Below, one piece after another: positions 46,529 through 59,400 of a stretch of 64,000 bases of DNA. The position numbers and the translations under genes were made by a program. Source of the DNA: Sipunculus nudus (taxonomy: Eukaryota; Annelida; Sipuncula; Golfingiida; Sipunculidae); assembly GCA_026874595.1 (NCBI GenBank), contig CM049310.1:86095056-86159055 (forward strand), written 5' to 3'. How positions within the stretch are numbered: the stretch's first letter is position 1; each line of letters starts with the position of its first letter. The notes under the pieces are model-generated. The model saw nothing but the letters and a program-made list of their open reading frames with translations. It did no database searches and was not told where the DNA came from.

Positions 46529-49500
46529 ATTACCTGTATTATAGGCAAGACCAAAGCACTAACATTAGTTATAACATTATCTGTCATATACACAACCATA
46601 ACACAAGGGCGCTAGGAGATTTCAGGGTACAGACAATCAATTCCTCTGGTTAAAGAGGTCGCCTATGAGATGTTAGGGGAAAGTAGCCAAATAAACCTTT
46701 CTTTTAGAAGACAATCAATAATAACATGTCATGAAAACTGTAGTATCATCCTCATCAATATTAAGTATCCGAATGGGTCAATATTTAACAGTTTGGCAGA
46801 GTAAACCTGATAACCTGATCGTCTCGTGTGTCTGCCTTTACAATGTAAATCATGGCCCATGCCATCTGCTAATGTAAACAATTTTACAAGCAACAAAATT
46901 AGATGCTACCAAGTACCTTGTCGTACTTAATACGACAAACAGAGAAAGTGCACATTTTGCAGCAATGTGTGACATGCTGGGACATTAACTGTGGGTAACC
47001 CGAGAGATCAAAGACAGGAGGCATCATCATAGATACATCATATGTTTACTATTCTTCCGTTACTGTTATAATATTTCATAGTAAATCAAAGTATAATTCT
47101 GATTAAAATATATTTCATTTATAATATATAGATATTGTTACGGAACCTAAGAACAACAGATCATGAAGGCGTGACGAGCATAAATTTGTTACGCAGATAA
47201 ATAAAAATCAGATTCTGTAAAACTAAGCAGCGTGAAATGTCTAGGGGAATGAATAAAGAACTCAAGTTTTTTTTTTGTTTACAAATAATTATAATTTATT
47301 CTTAAAACAACCTTAACATTAAAATACACTAAATAAATACAATTACACAGTAAAACAACAGCATAACAGTAAATCAATATAATTATACAGTATAACAAAT
47401 AAATAAAGTGTACATTACCAGAGTGTCCGGATCCTAGGCTTTTCTGGAACAGGATGCCACCACTGTCACAGCTCAACAAGTCCTTCAAAACATATAATCC
47501 AGATGAACAGTTCACGTAAATCTTCTCAGAGAATAACAGTCCAATGAAATATCAAAATCAATCTGTTGTAATCCAAAAGTGAAGTTCTTGAAATAGTCCC
47601 AGAGGCAAACTGAAGGCTGAATAAAATCTGTTACAAAGTGGGATTACATTGACCATCCCCCCCCCCCCTGCTAAAAAGCTGGCGATATATATACCCCCAT
47701 CCCCTCTATATTTACGCACCTGATTTCATTTGTATACTGGTGGACAAAATATGTGACCATGCGATTTCATAAAGCAATGTGATTTCATGTATGCTCTTAA
47801 TGCCTTATAATTCCTTATTTTAATATATACTTAAATACGTTAATTGTTTATGTTACGTATGATAATTTATTATTTTAATATTATAACTGATTTCAGCAGG
47901 TTGGGACTATAAAACGTTTTAGCCAGCTCCCGGCTCTTTCTGGTATTTGAATGTGCACTAAGATGGGCCTGATGAATATATTGTGTTCGGTTATTTTACC
48001 CCTTTTTCTTCAGCTAGTTTAATTTTTAGGTTTAAATAATAACCTAAAAATCTTATTATTTGTTTCTTTTTCGTTATTGGGCTAGTTTTTTAATATATAT
48101 TTAAATATGGTTATTTGATCTCGTTTTTATATCAGCTGATTTCGTGTGGTCTGATGAGTGGGTTGACTTTGAGAATCACTGGTACCGATTCTTCAGCGAC
48201 CAGCACACCACCGGGATCCGCGCGGCTAAGGCATGCTGGGAAATTGGCGGGCTTCTGGTCAGCATAAACAGCCGACAGGAACACGAGTTCCTCTCTTCCG
48301 GTGTGCTGCGCGGGCGCACTCTCAGCGCGTTCATCGGCGGAAGTGACCAAAAAGAAGGTATTTACGTTTCAGAATTTGTTTACACAAGTATTGCAAAGAA
48401 ATGGTAAATGCTGTTTCTATGAAACCTCACCGGAGTCATAAAAAAATGAACTTATGAATTTGTTAAATAAATAAATGTGCGGTTAGGTATATGTATGACT
48501 TCAACACAAGGAGGTGCTCTCTCGACCCAGGAGTTAAATGTGCGGCAGGCAAATGTAGAACGAATAACCTTCCAGCGCCTGTTATGGATGCTTTGGTTGT
48601 ACGCTCCCCTGGGAGCCGAGAAAAGCTACAAGAATGAACAGGTCCGAAATACCAGGAAGGCAAAGTGTAAAGTGGGATGAGACTGACATCGTCGGTAATA
48701 ACACACTTTAAACCCCAACCGGCATTCATTTTCTTTAGCTCTTTCTGATATAGGTATAGAGTATATTATAAACACGCATTATATTATCTTATAGCAAACT
48801 TGTCTATAAAAGATTTTTTAATATAGTTTTTGCATAAACTTAACCCAAATCCTGGAAGAAATATATTTTTCCCACAAAAAAACATAAGGTTGTGAAATTA
48901 GTTTAAAATATATTGACACATCTATGAGCACTGCAGTGACTTCAGAAACCGGGAACATACCTGTGTGCAGCTTTTGATAATCACAAAAAAAAATTAAAAT
49001 ATCAGTTCTAATGTATATATTTTCTAAAATTTACTCAAAATATTTCAGAGGGTCAGTGGGAATGGGCGGACGGACTGCGCATGCCCGTACCGGGTGACTC
49101 CTGGGAGGAGTGGCTGGACGGTCAGCCAGACAACAAGAAGGGGACAGAGCACTGCGCCGTTATCTCCAACTATCTGTGGTGGCTTCTCCGTAAAACCAAG
49201 CTAGACCACTACAGCTGGTTAGACTACTCATGTTCCTATAACGCTGCCCAGGAGATACAGGGCTACATTTGTGAGAGTAAGTTGTGTTCGACCTATTATA
49301 TTAGGTCTGACGGTTTTAATTTCAATATAATTTTTATATTTACTCAACTATTGCCTCATCCCTGAGGAAATGCGTTCATTCCCGTGTGTGTAATTGTGTT
49401 CGTGTGTGTAACTGTGTGTGTTTGTGTTTTTGTTCACAACATAACATTTATTTTAACTATTTTTCAGGGTAACCTGTACCAGAAATTATGTTATAATCGG

Positions 49501-51000
49501 GTACTTGTGCCTGGGCTAAGTACAATTATATAATTATTATGAACAATATGACAAAACATGTAAATTAAATACAGTTTGAAAAGATATAGTTAATGTATCA
49601 CTAGATCATATTTAAAATCATATGGTTGATATAAGAAGCGTAAGGGACTAAGAAACAAACTGACGGCAGAAAGCCTAAAGTTATACACATTTATAATAAT
49701 TAAAGAACTAAGATGGTCTAGGACGATTGAGGAAATGAGAACGCGATTACATTTAAAAACATTAAAAGTCGGCGGCACATTTGATATTAAGAGACAAATC
49801 ATTCCATAAAATGAAGAGAACAATTTTAAATGTTTCACCAGGTGGTTTCATTGTACATCATTTTTTTTTCGTTTCGTAGATCGCTTGTTTTATCAAGAAA
49901 AAAGATTAAAAATTGCTATTGATTCAGCCAATATCCTTCCTAAGTTCGAAAACACTGCGTTAGTGTTTGTATTTCATTGCTATTATTCTTGGGGAACGCA
50001 CCAAATACTTTGATAAGTGCTGGGGCATTTTCCCCACACAGTTAATTCGTAATCGATGGCTGAGTAGATGAGTGCGTAATATAATGTTACCAAGAATTTC
50101 TGCATTAGAAATATTCATGATCTAAGTAATTAACCGACTTTGCCGCATAGCTTTTTAACTCTGCCGAAGTATGGGCTTTCCCAGTAAGATGAGAGTCGAT
50201 ACAGAATCCAAGGTGCAAATTCTGTTTTTTTTTTTTAACCAAAGTGCTACTTGGTCAATAATGTTTTGTATATTAGCTTATGTTGTGCAGAAGCTAAGGT
50301 TATCAGAGTAAAGCGTGATGTAGTCAGCGTCAGTGATATTATAAGGTAAGTCGTTGAGGCATAAAAAAAAATGAAATCGTGTATCCATGTGCTGCACCTT
50401 TGGGTCTAAAAGTATTAAGACTTCTCTAGTCAAAAATCAGCCTACGGTCATGTAAGAAACCGAGGAACCAAAGATGCGAGGTTTGACATGTGCCTTATTG
50501 TTTTAATACACTTATATTACAAGTATCTGGTGAATGACCGATCGAAGCCTTTCTTAAAGTCGAGGAAACATTCAGAATTGAGGTGTCCTAGATTCAGATA
50601 AATTAGTCAATCATCAAATGTATGTAGCGGGGTTTGAGTAGAACTGTTTGAGAGAAAGGGAGTTTGTTCAGAGGATATAAGAGAGTTGTGATCAAGGTAG
50701 TCAAGGAGATGACATGCTTGATGATGTGCTTATCAAGATATTTCTTTAACGTGACATGTAATGCAAAACGGCAGGTAATTATAAGCTTCAGTAGTTTTCC
50801 CTTTACCTTAAAAAAATTGAACAAAACAAGCTATTCTCTAACCAGGAAGAGCATACAGCGACCTATTGATTTAAAAAACAACATCTCAGGGGAAAGGTAA
50901 AGGGACAGTAGTTCAGTGCACTTCACAAATGAGCCCGCACTTAATTGAATCTCTCCAATTTTTTGCTTCGAACCTGGATGAGTGAATTTCCTATTAACAA

Positions 51001-51034
<34 letters not shown>

Positions 51035-53377
51035 TCTTTTATAAAGAATTTTCCATGGCATCGTTATGTTCAATTGCGCTTCACATGTATTAAAACAGAT
51101 AAAATAAAAAAATGGAGACTAAAATACTTATAAGTTGCAATTTGACCAGGTTTAAACTAAAACTGAAGAATAAATATGAGTTAAAAAAACTAAAGGCTTC
51201 TTTAAATACATCTGATAATAAAATCAGAGATGTCAAACAATTGACATAGCGTTAAGACGTACTAAATAGATGGCAAATGGGAGGAAGAAACAAGGGAAAT
51301 TAAAAGAATGCATATATAGAAGACCCAAATTTTACGATAAAAATATCCGCTTACCAACTCATGCATACAAGTATTATTTGTTTCATTAATGTCATTTGAA
51401 ATTGTGTTTATTGCTAGTGGGTGATTCGTTGGTCAAACACAGTTAAGTCAGTCATATGCAAGATTTTTAGAAGCAGCGGCCGTCTCACACTGGATAAAGC
51501 TTGTGCAAAGTACCTATAATGACAGTAAAAATAATTTTAATTGTCTTTTTGTATTAGTTACTAAAGATATTTTGGTAACGATAAATTGTGTCCACATTCA
51601 TATTGAAACGTCACTAAACATTCAAAGTAACAATATTAGTTAATTTTTATTAATTAATGTTTATATTAAGAGAGCGAATACATGATTTGAACATGAGCAG
51701 AATAACATCACCATTATCTGCAATTAATTAAACAAAGATGTAACGTGTTAAATGATTCGTTGACTGCTCCCTAGCCTCGAGAAGTTCCTATTGTCGATAT
51801 GATGGTATACATTTCACTTTCGCCGGTGTAGCAATTTCATGGTATACCCTCGTCAGATAATCGGGCATAAGATTAAATTACGATTTCAGATTTCTCTTTC
51901 AAAACAGTTGGTTCACTGTGTTTATTTACTGAAAATTCATAAAATGACTTTCTTCTTGATTTTCCTAATTCATTTGAATCGTTGTATATATTATGTTTGC
52001 ATACAAAGTGTCATCTGCTTGATGAAGTGTATTAAGTCAACATAAATGTTATTTACCACATTTATCCTTGATTGAAATAGTACATCACTGGTTGAGCGAA
52101 GTAAAACTTTAGTAATTTAGTTATTGATTAAATCAGCGTGGGGGTTATCTGAAAAGTGCGGGGCTGACCTGGAATAAGTTTTGGACTACCTCCGGGGGTG
52201 CTCTGAAATCGATTTAGGATTATCCGGGGGTGTTCATTTGATATTCACCAGCCAAGGACTCAGAAAAACACCTTGCTCAACATGTTCGATAGACCATCCT
52301 GTCGAAAAAAAAGCATTTATGATAATTAATTATATTGTTGTAGAAACGAAAGCCTGTGACGCTGTCCCTTGTAAAAACAACGGAACCTGTCGTTACGTTG
52401 GCGGTGCGGAAGAATACACCTGTGACTGCGTGGAAGGATTTGTGGGTGATCACTGCGAAATTGAAGGTGGGGATTTCATATTTTAAAATGAAAGTTATGG
52501 AGATTTTTTTCAGTCTAATTATCGTTCCTTTAATTCATATTTTCGACTGTTTGAATATACCTCCGTTTTACTTGTGTCAGTAATCCGTTGTAACATCATC
52601 ATTAACAATTCTAGAAAAAAAAACTACCGGTGATCAAAATGTTAATTCATTTTATCATCAATTACTCTGATTATTACTTTTTCATTATTAGACGGTCCCG
52701 TCGACATTCTTACTGACACATTTTATCAGTCGCCGCAACCCTTTTTTAAGGGTTTCAGACCAAATTATGCAGTCTGTACCCCCATTTTTTCCTGACCTTG
52801 TTTACAGTTTTCATTTGTCCTCCTGGTTTGGACCCCCTTTTCCTAAATCTTGGATCCTCCCCGGTTAAGTGGATAACAGTGTTCGTCATCAAATATACAT
52901 ACACACACTAGGTAAATCATGCTCTTATGGTTTTGGGAATGGTGATCAAACTCTTTGAATATTGTGGCTCCATTTCGATGATAATTTGCGTCCCACGATC
53001 AAGCTTTTTTCACCCAAAATAGTATTTCGCCTGTGGACCCATATTGGTTTGTGAGTGATAATACAGAATTGCAATCAAGTTAATAGAATGAAGAAAATCG
53101 AACAATCACTTATTTTATTATTAATATAGATTTTCACTGTGTGATATCCATTACAGTAAACGAAAATGAACCCTGGACTCGCTGCGGGGAGCGTGACCTG
53201 ACGTCATCAGGAGGCGAAATAGAATCCCCGCTGTACCCAAAACCTTACCCGGGCAATGTGCGGTGTAACTGGACTATCACCGTCCAGCCGAATAGAACCA
53301 TATCTCTCAGGTTTGATTACAATTATTGTTGACTTCTATTAAATTAGACCATCGAGAGTAACTGGACTGTAACTTTT

Positions 53378-53408
<31 letters not shown>

Positions 53409-56400
53409 TTATTTTTATTATTATTATAGTTATTATTATTTAATAAAAATAAATAAATATAAGAAAAGAAAGATGAGTTTAGCACATGAGTGATTATAAA
53501 ACATAAATTTTCTATATGAAAGCATTCTTTATTTTATATATCCTAGAAATCTAGAAGAAATTTATATATTGGCAGACTATATTTGTTCCATATAACTGAT
53601 GTTTGTTTTATGTCATAAGACTGCAGGATTTTGCAGTCGAGGATTCAAAGAGATGCGAATTCGATTCCTTGGTGGTTTACGACGGCCCTGACCGGAATAG
53701 CTCTGTCCTTCTTGGTCCTTTGTGTGGTTTACCTGATACTAATGACACTGCACTCACGTGAGTAACTATATGTTATTAAGTATCAACACAATTATTATCA
53801 TGATCATGCTCAATAGTGGTATGGTGTGGTGTGGTGGCGTATTGGTTATCGCGCTGGACTTGTGACCATAAGTTTGTGGGTTCGCGTCCTGTTCCGACAG
53901 CCTTTACTACATGGGTGCGCCATCTTCAGCTATGCTCGGCTGGCAAAATAAAGAACCCGATATAAAGTATTGTGGTTGTGTGCTCCGTAGGTTGTTGAGA
54001 AAAACTACACGATTGAACAACCCTAAAAGATTCGGAAGAGACAGACTTTGAAAACAACTGCCATAAAGTAATCCTCATAATTTAAAGCTGATCATATTGA
54101 CCTTAATTTTTCTTTATAACGTAGAGTCAGTGCGATTAAATTATTTCTTTTCATGTATCAGATAAACGCCTGCTTGAAGTTGCTACCGTTATTTTATTTG
54201 AATTTATAAGGAAGACAAATTATTGATCATGAAATACTGATACTTCGGTTGATACTGTTTTCTGTGACAGTGTGGCCCGTACAACATCTGGGAACCAGGC
54301 CTTCGTGACCTTTGACACGGATATTGACGTTGCCTTCCGGGGATTCAGACTGAGATACGATGAGGAAAGTAAGCGCCTTGTTTAATATAACAAGAAACTC
54401 CTAACTATATGTCTTCCGTTCTGAGTAAGATTAAAATAAACTTTCGTTATAATATATTGTTTATGGACCATTCTGCATGTTTCAAATATGTTTTCCTCAT
54501 TTCACTCGTTTAAAGTCCATTTAGATTTTATAATCGATAATATCTCCTGGATATTATTGTTTATGGACCATACTGTGTCAAATACCTGTTTGTAATTTTA
54601 CATGCTTTAAGTCGATTTAGGTTCCGTAATTGATCATATTTACAAATAAAAAAATGTCATGGTGTATAGGCTCCATCGAGGATGCTTGGATTATTATTGT
54701 AAATTGTAAACCTGTACTTGTTCATTACACTTACCCTGTGGTAAAAGGTTTCACCCTTGTCCGCTTTTTTTTCATTGGTTGGTGTTTATGTCAATATTTT
54801 AGAAGTACATATATGACGTGAAACCTGCTGGACCGAAATCCACTTGATTTATTGGATTGTGGGACATGGCCCCCTAAAGTCCAGTTAAATTTTGTAGAAG
54901 ATACATCTAACAAATCCAGTCAGATCTGTTGTCTTGGATCAGGTATGCGCTCTTCCGTGCTCTTTCGAGTGCAATTCTTGTTTATGAAGCATCTAATAAC
55001 CGAGGGATTCATAGACCGCCAGGTAATACAATTGATCTTTACGTACGTGTTTGCCGATTGGGTTGGCGTCTCCCCGTACTTCCTATATTATAATTTTTTG
55101 CCAATAAACATTCATTGTTAACGACCGTTGATCACACGGTAATAACACCACCGTGAGCTCTCTTTTTTCTGACACAAGAGGACTCAATTGAAGTATAGAG
55201 GAGCCAAAACCAGCAGACTCCTGTCATGCATAAAACATAACATAAATACTGCGTGTGTATTCTGCCCCCTCAGGGGCTTGTCTAGTCATACACAGACGAA
55301 AAAGAGCAGAAACAAATCAATGGCTGAGCATGTAGGGAATTTATATGGACAAGAATAAAGACAGATGAGGCTGACTTTTGCGCATTTTCCTATTAACTAT
55401 CTGAAATATATATTATACTAACCTTCCATTGTATGTGTTTTTCTGTTTATGATATATCGTCATATAATAATACAGTTTACATATAATATTACATCAAATC
55501 ATGTATGAAGGAAAGTCGAATTGACTGAAGAGTAAGCAAATCTGAGTTTATTTAATGAAAAAAAAATGATTTATTATGCTGTTTTATGACACCTGTTTGG
55601 ATTATATAATGAACAAGGGTATAGTGGTGCATAAATATTGTGAAAATTAAAGCAAAATGTAAAACAAAAAGTTGAGGACTATGCAGATAAACTTTAAGGT
55701 GCAACCTTAATCAGCTGTCTCTCTTAGCTCTCTATACTATTATACAAATGTAAAATATATCGACAAAATATACAAAAATCTGTTGCGTATCACAGGATTC
55801 ATATGTTAATGTATTAACCCAGGTAAACCCCAAGTCAACGGGCCTTGCACTTACTGGTAACACCTTTTGTGAATATATCAAAGTGATCAACGTATTGCGA
55901 TTTTTCTCAGTATATGCCTTACATTAATCTTTAGAATCACCCAAATTTATTGTATATGTTAGATGAGTGACTTTTGATGCGTATAACGCCCTGGGTCGCT
56001 CTTTCAGGCTGCGGGACCGGAACTGGCGACTCTGGATGTGGTACCGGAAGTCTTTTTACGTCAGAATGCGGCCGACTGACCGTCAGACAGGGTCCACTGA
56101 CCAACAAGACTTGTGCTTGGTCAATCAGCGTCCGACCTGGCCTCATCATTAACGCCACCTTCATCACTTTCAATTTACCTGACTCAGGTAATAAGTCGTA
56201 AATATTGGTTGACAGTAAAGGTTGTATCGCTATATATAAATGAGTAAAAAATAAAATAAATAAATAAAAATACCCAGTCCGAATTTTCCAAGTGAAAAAA
56301 AGATTAATGTACATACATTTACTTAGATTTCATAAACATTATCATACTAACTTTGATGTGCACTTTAAAATTTAGTTAACCGTAATAAAAGTTAATTTCT

Positions 56401-59400
56401 TAAGAATTTGCATTTCCAGGTCAGAGTTGTAGTACAGGAGGGCTGATGGTGACAGATGGCGCCATAGGTAGCTCCTCCGAGAAGTTGTATTGTGGGGAAC
56501 GGGTTACTTGGTCCATACAATCTACAGGCAATACACTGTCCCTGCAACTGACGGGGGCCTGGGAACTTAGTGGACATACCATACAGATGGAGTATGAAAC
56601 ATTAGGTAGGTAATGATAACATTACATTCTGAGAGCCAGTTGTACTATATCAGTAATATGCTGAATACACCATTACATCCTATTTTTTTTTAAATGGCGG
56701 TATGCCATGAATACCGAGATGCAATGTGTGACATCCAGGTTTAAGTTGATAGAATTCCCTTGCTTTATATATGGCACGCCTGTTATCTGATAGGAGCGAT
56801 ATTGTAATCCTTCGCGAATTTATGTAAAATTTCTCGAGAATTATGGGGGAAAAGGGTAAAAGAACTCCCTTAGGGCAGACATTGCATTGCCTGCGACGGT
56901 TCAAGAACAGAGAATGGCCCTTTTCAAAGAAATCTTCATAGAATAGTTAGATAATTTTTTGCGGAATTCCCGATCAATCCTTGTTTAAAGTTTGCACTTT
57001 GTCCCGGCATTGTTGTTTTTCGATACTGCTGCTTTAACCTCTTAAAATCATTAAACGTGTTAATTATGCAATATTTTAATTCCTTACTGCAAGATAAAAT
57101 GTGTCGGTACTATTAAGCATTTTGTTTCTACCAGTACGTGAAAAATATTTAACATTCCCGCTCATTATGTTTTGATCCTAAAAATGAAGTTTTTTCCATG
57201 GTGCTACTTTTCAGAAAAAAAGTAAACTCCAAGGTCAGTTCAAGCTGATTTGAATGAGTTCATTAAGTGTTTCGTATTTACGACATTTACATATATTTTC
57301 CAGTCAATACTGCAGAAATATCTGAATTCTTTACTCAGCCTATCACTCACATAAATAAAAGTCAGGGTTCATGTGTTAATCAGTTATCATTTATGTTTAC
57401 TTATATCGGCCAAGTCATAATGGCTCCAAATATACAATCTCTCTCAAAGGACGGAACACACAAATATTACCCGTTTTGTGAAAACCATGAGTTTGAGTAA
57501 ACTCCTTGATTAGATAAAACTGTAATACAGCCAGTAGCGTTTGATCCACTTTTAGTGACTGTACTATTTATATCTTGTTAAATACGGACAGAAGCCGCGG
57601 CGTGGCGCCGTATGAACCCTCCGCCCGTAATAAAGGACGACCAAGGGCAGATTGATTCCGGTTCCTGGCCCCCTGAGATCGTTACAGGAAGTGACGTCAT
57701 ACACACCTGGCACGTCCGTGGCACCGTGGGCACGAAACTACACGTCAGGTGGCGCTGGATGAACGGTGGAGGCAGTCTCCTTCAGGTTAATGAATATTAA
57801 TATTACATTTTAGAAAAGAATTAAGGGTTAAATTTTCCCTGGAAATTAATATGATACAGTAAGATTCCACCGCAAAACTTCCTATACACAGTCTCTGCAT
57901 TCATTTATCTAACGGACAACGGACTGTGCAACACTTGTTAAGACCCTGTGTGTTGGCTGCCTTTCCTGGTGAGCCGGCGCAAGTGTTCTTTTCAGCGGTA
58001 TGCATCGGTTTCATGATCACTGCTGACCTCCTGGCCCACTAGTCTGACATGTAATACAGGCACATCGCTAGCTTAAACAATTGCGCCGGCTCACCAAGAC
58101 AGGCACCAAAGACAGCGGTCAGAACAAAGGCTGCACTGCCTGTTATATGTGCTCTGTCCGCTAGATAAATGAAGATAGAGGTCTGTGGCTCTGTATACAC
58201 TACAGTATACACTAAGAGCCACAGTATACACTACAGAGCAACAACTGGGTCTAAGAAACTTCTAAGCCAGATAAGATAAGATAAGATAAGATAAGCAACT
58301 GATATGTGGCACAACTAAGTAAATGATAATAATGATAATAATAATAATAATAATATTAATGTGTCAAAAGCATATAATAAACGTCTAGAAATTACATATG
58401 CTTCCTCAGTACCTTTTGACAATACATACTTTCAAAGTTTTTTTTAGTCTGTACTAATAATACATATTGCAGTTTTACTCTTTCTTTCCAGTCTTTCTTT
58501 GTTAGCGATTCTTAAAGCGTTTCTCCAACCGTTCCACAAGAAATAATAAAATTTGATAAAATTTCGTTTTGTTATGATGCGTTTTTACCTTTTTGTTAAA
58601 ACAGAAATGTTATTATCTTGTTGCGTCTTTATCACAGGAAATCCTGATTTTTTATCGAAGATTTGTAATAAAAAGTTAAAAAAATGCCCTTCCGCAAATG
58701 TCTGAAAACGCAACTTTTTTTCATCTTAAATATAATAAATTTTATTAACGTGAGGAATGAAGTAAACCATTTAAAATAAGTATAAGAAATAAGAAATGTA
58801 AAATAAAAAAAAAAATCGAAAAATATGGTACTGAAAAGATAGATTTTTTAATATTGTTCGGCAGATATTTGATGGGTATAGTGAAGAATCTGGCGTGTTA
58901 GTTCCTGCTGCGGATCGAGATGGCGCTCTCGGCGATCACAGTGGGTCAGTGGTGTCACACGGTTTCCAAATTCTCGTCAAGTTCGTCCGTCCTAAAGACG
59001 ACAATGTTTCCGCTGTCACTGTGATCTATAGAGCTGAAGGTTTGTGTGTAGAAAATAATTCCAGTTTGTGTGTGTGTGTGTGTGTGTGTTCACAACATAA
59101 ATCACTCAATCATAAACTGAATCTGATGAAAATTTCAGGGCATTTCGGGAATATGCCGGTGAGAATCGGTCCGATTTGGTGCACATGATCTGTTTTTCAG
59201 GAACATCATCAAGTAATATTCACAAATGTACAATCACTTATGCACGATTGAATCTTGGGATATGGGCCGAATTAGTGAAGCCATACAAGAATTTGGACGC
59301 ATCCCACATATAGAGACTCCCGCATTGCGGAGGCTTGCATTCTTCAGGATGCAGATTTCTGGTTGTAATTTATCTCATCATATCCCTTCGTGGAAGAGCA

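Larger units (their letters stand above)
42710..48135. other. Intron 2 of mosaic gene
   Basis: 5.4 kb. It contains a TA microsatellite (44181-44230), a G-run (44250-44272), a dispersed repeat (45600-45830), a GA microsatellite (46479-46526) and a short repeat (47640-47730). No exon is needed or seen: the phases of exons 2 and 3 join directly. Confidence 0.6.
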
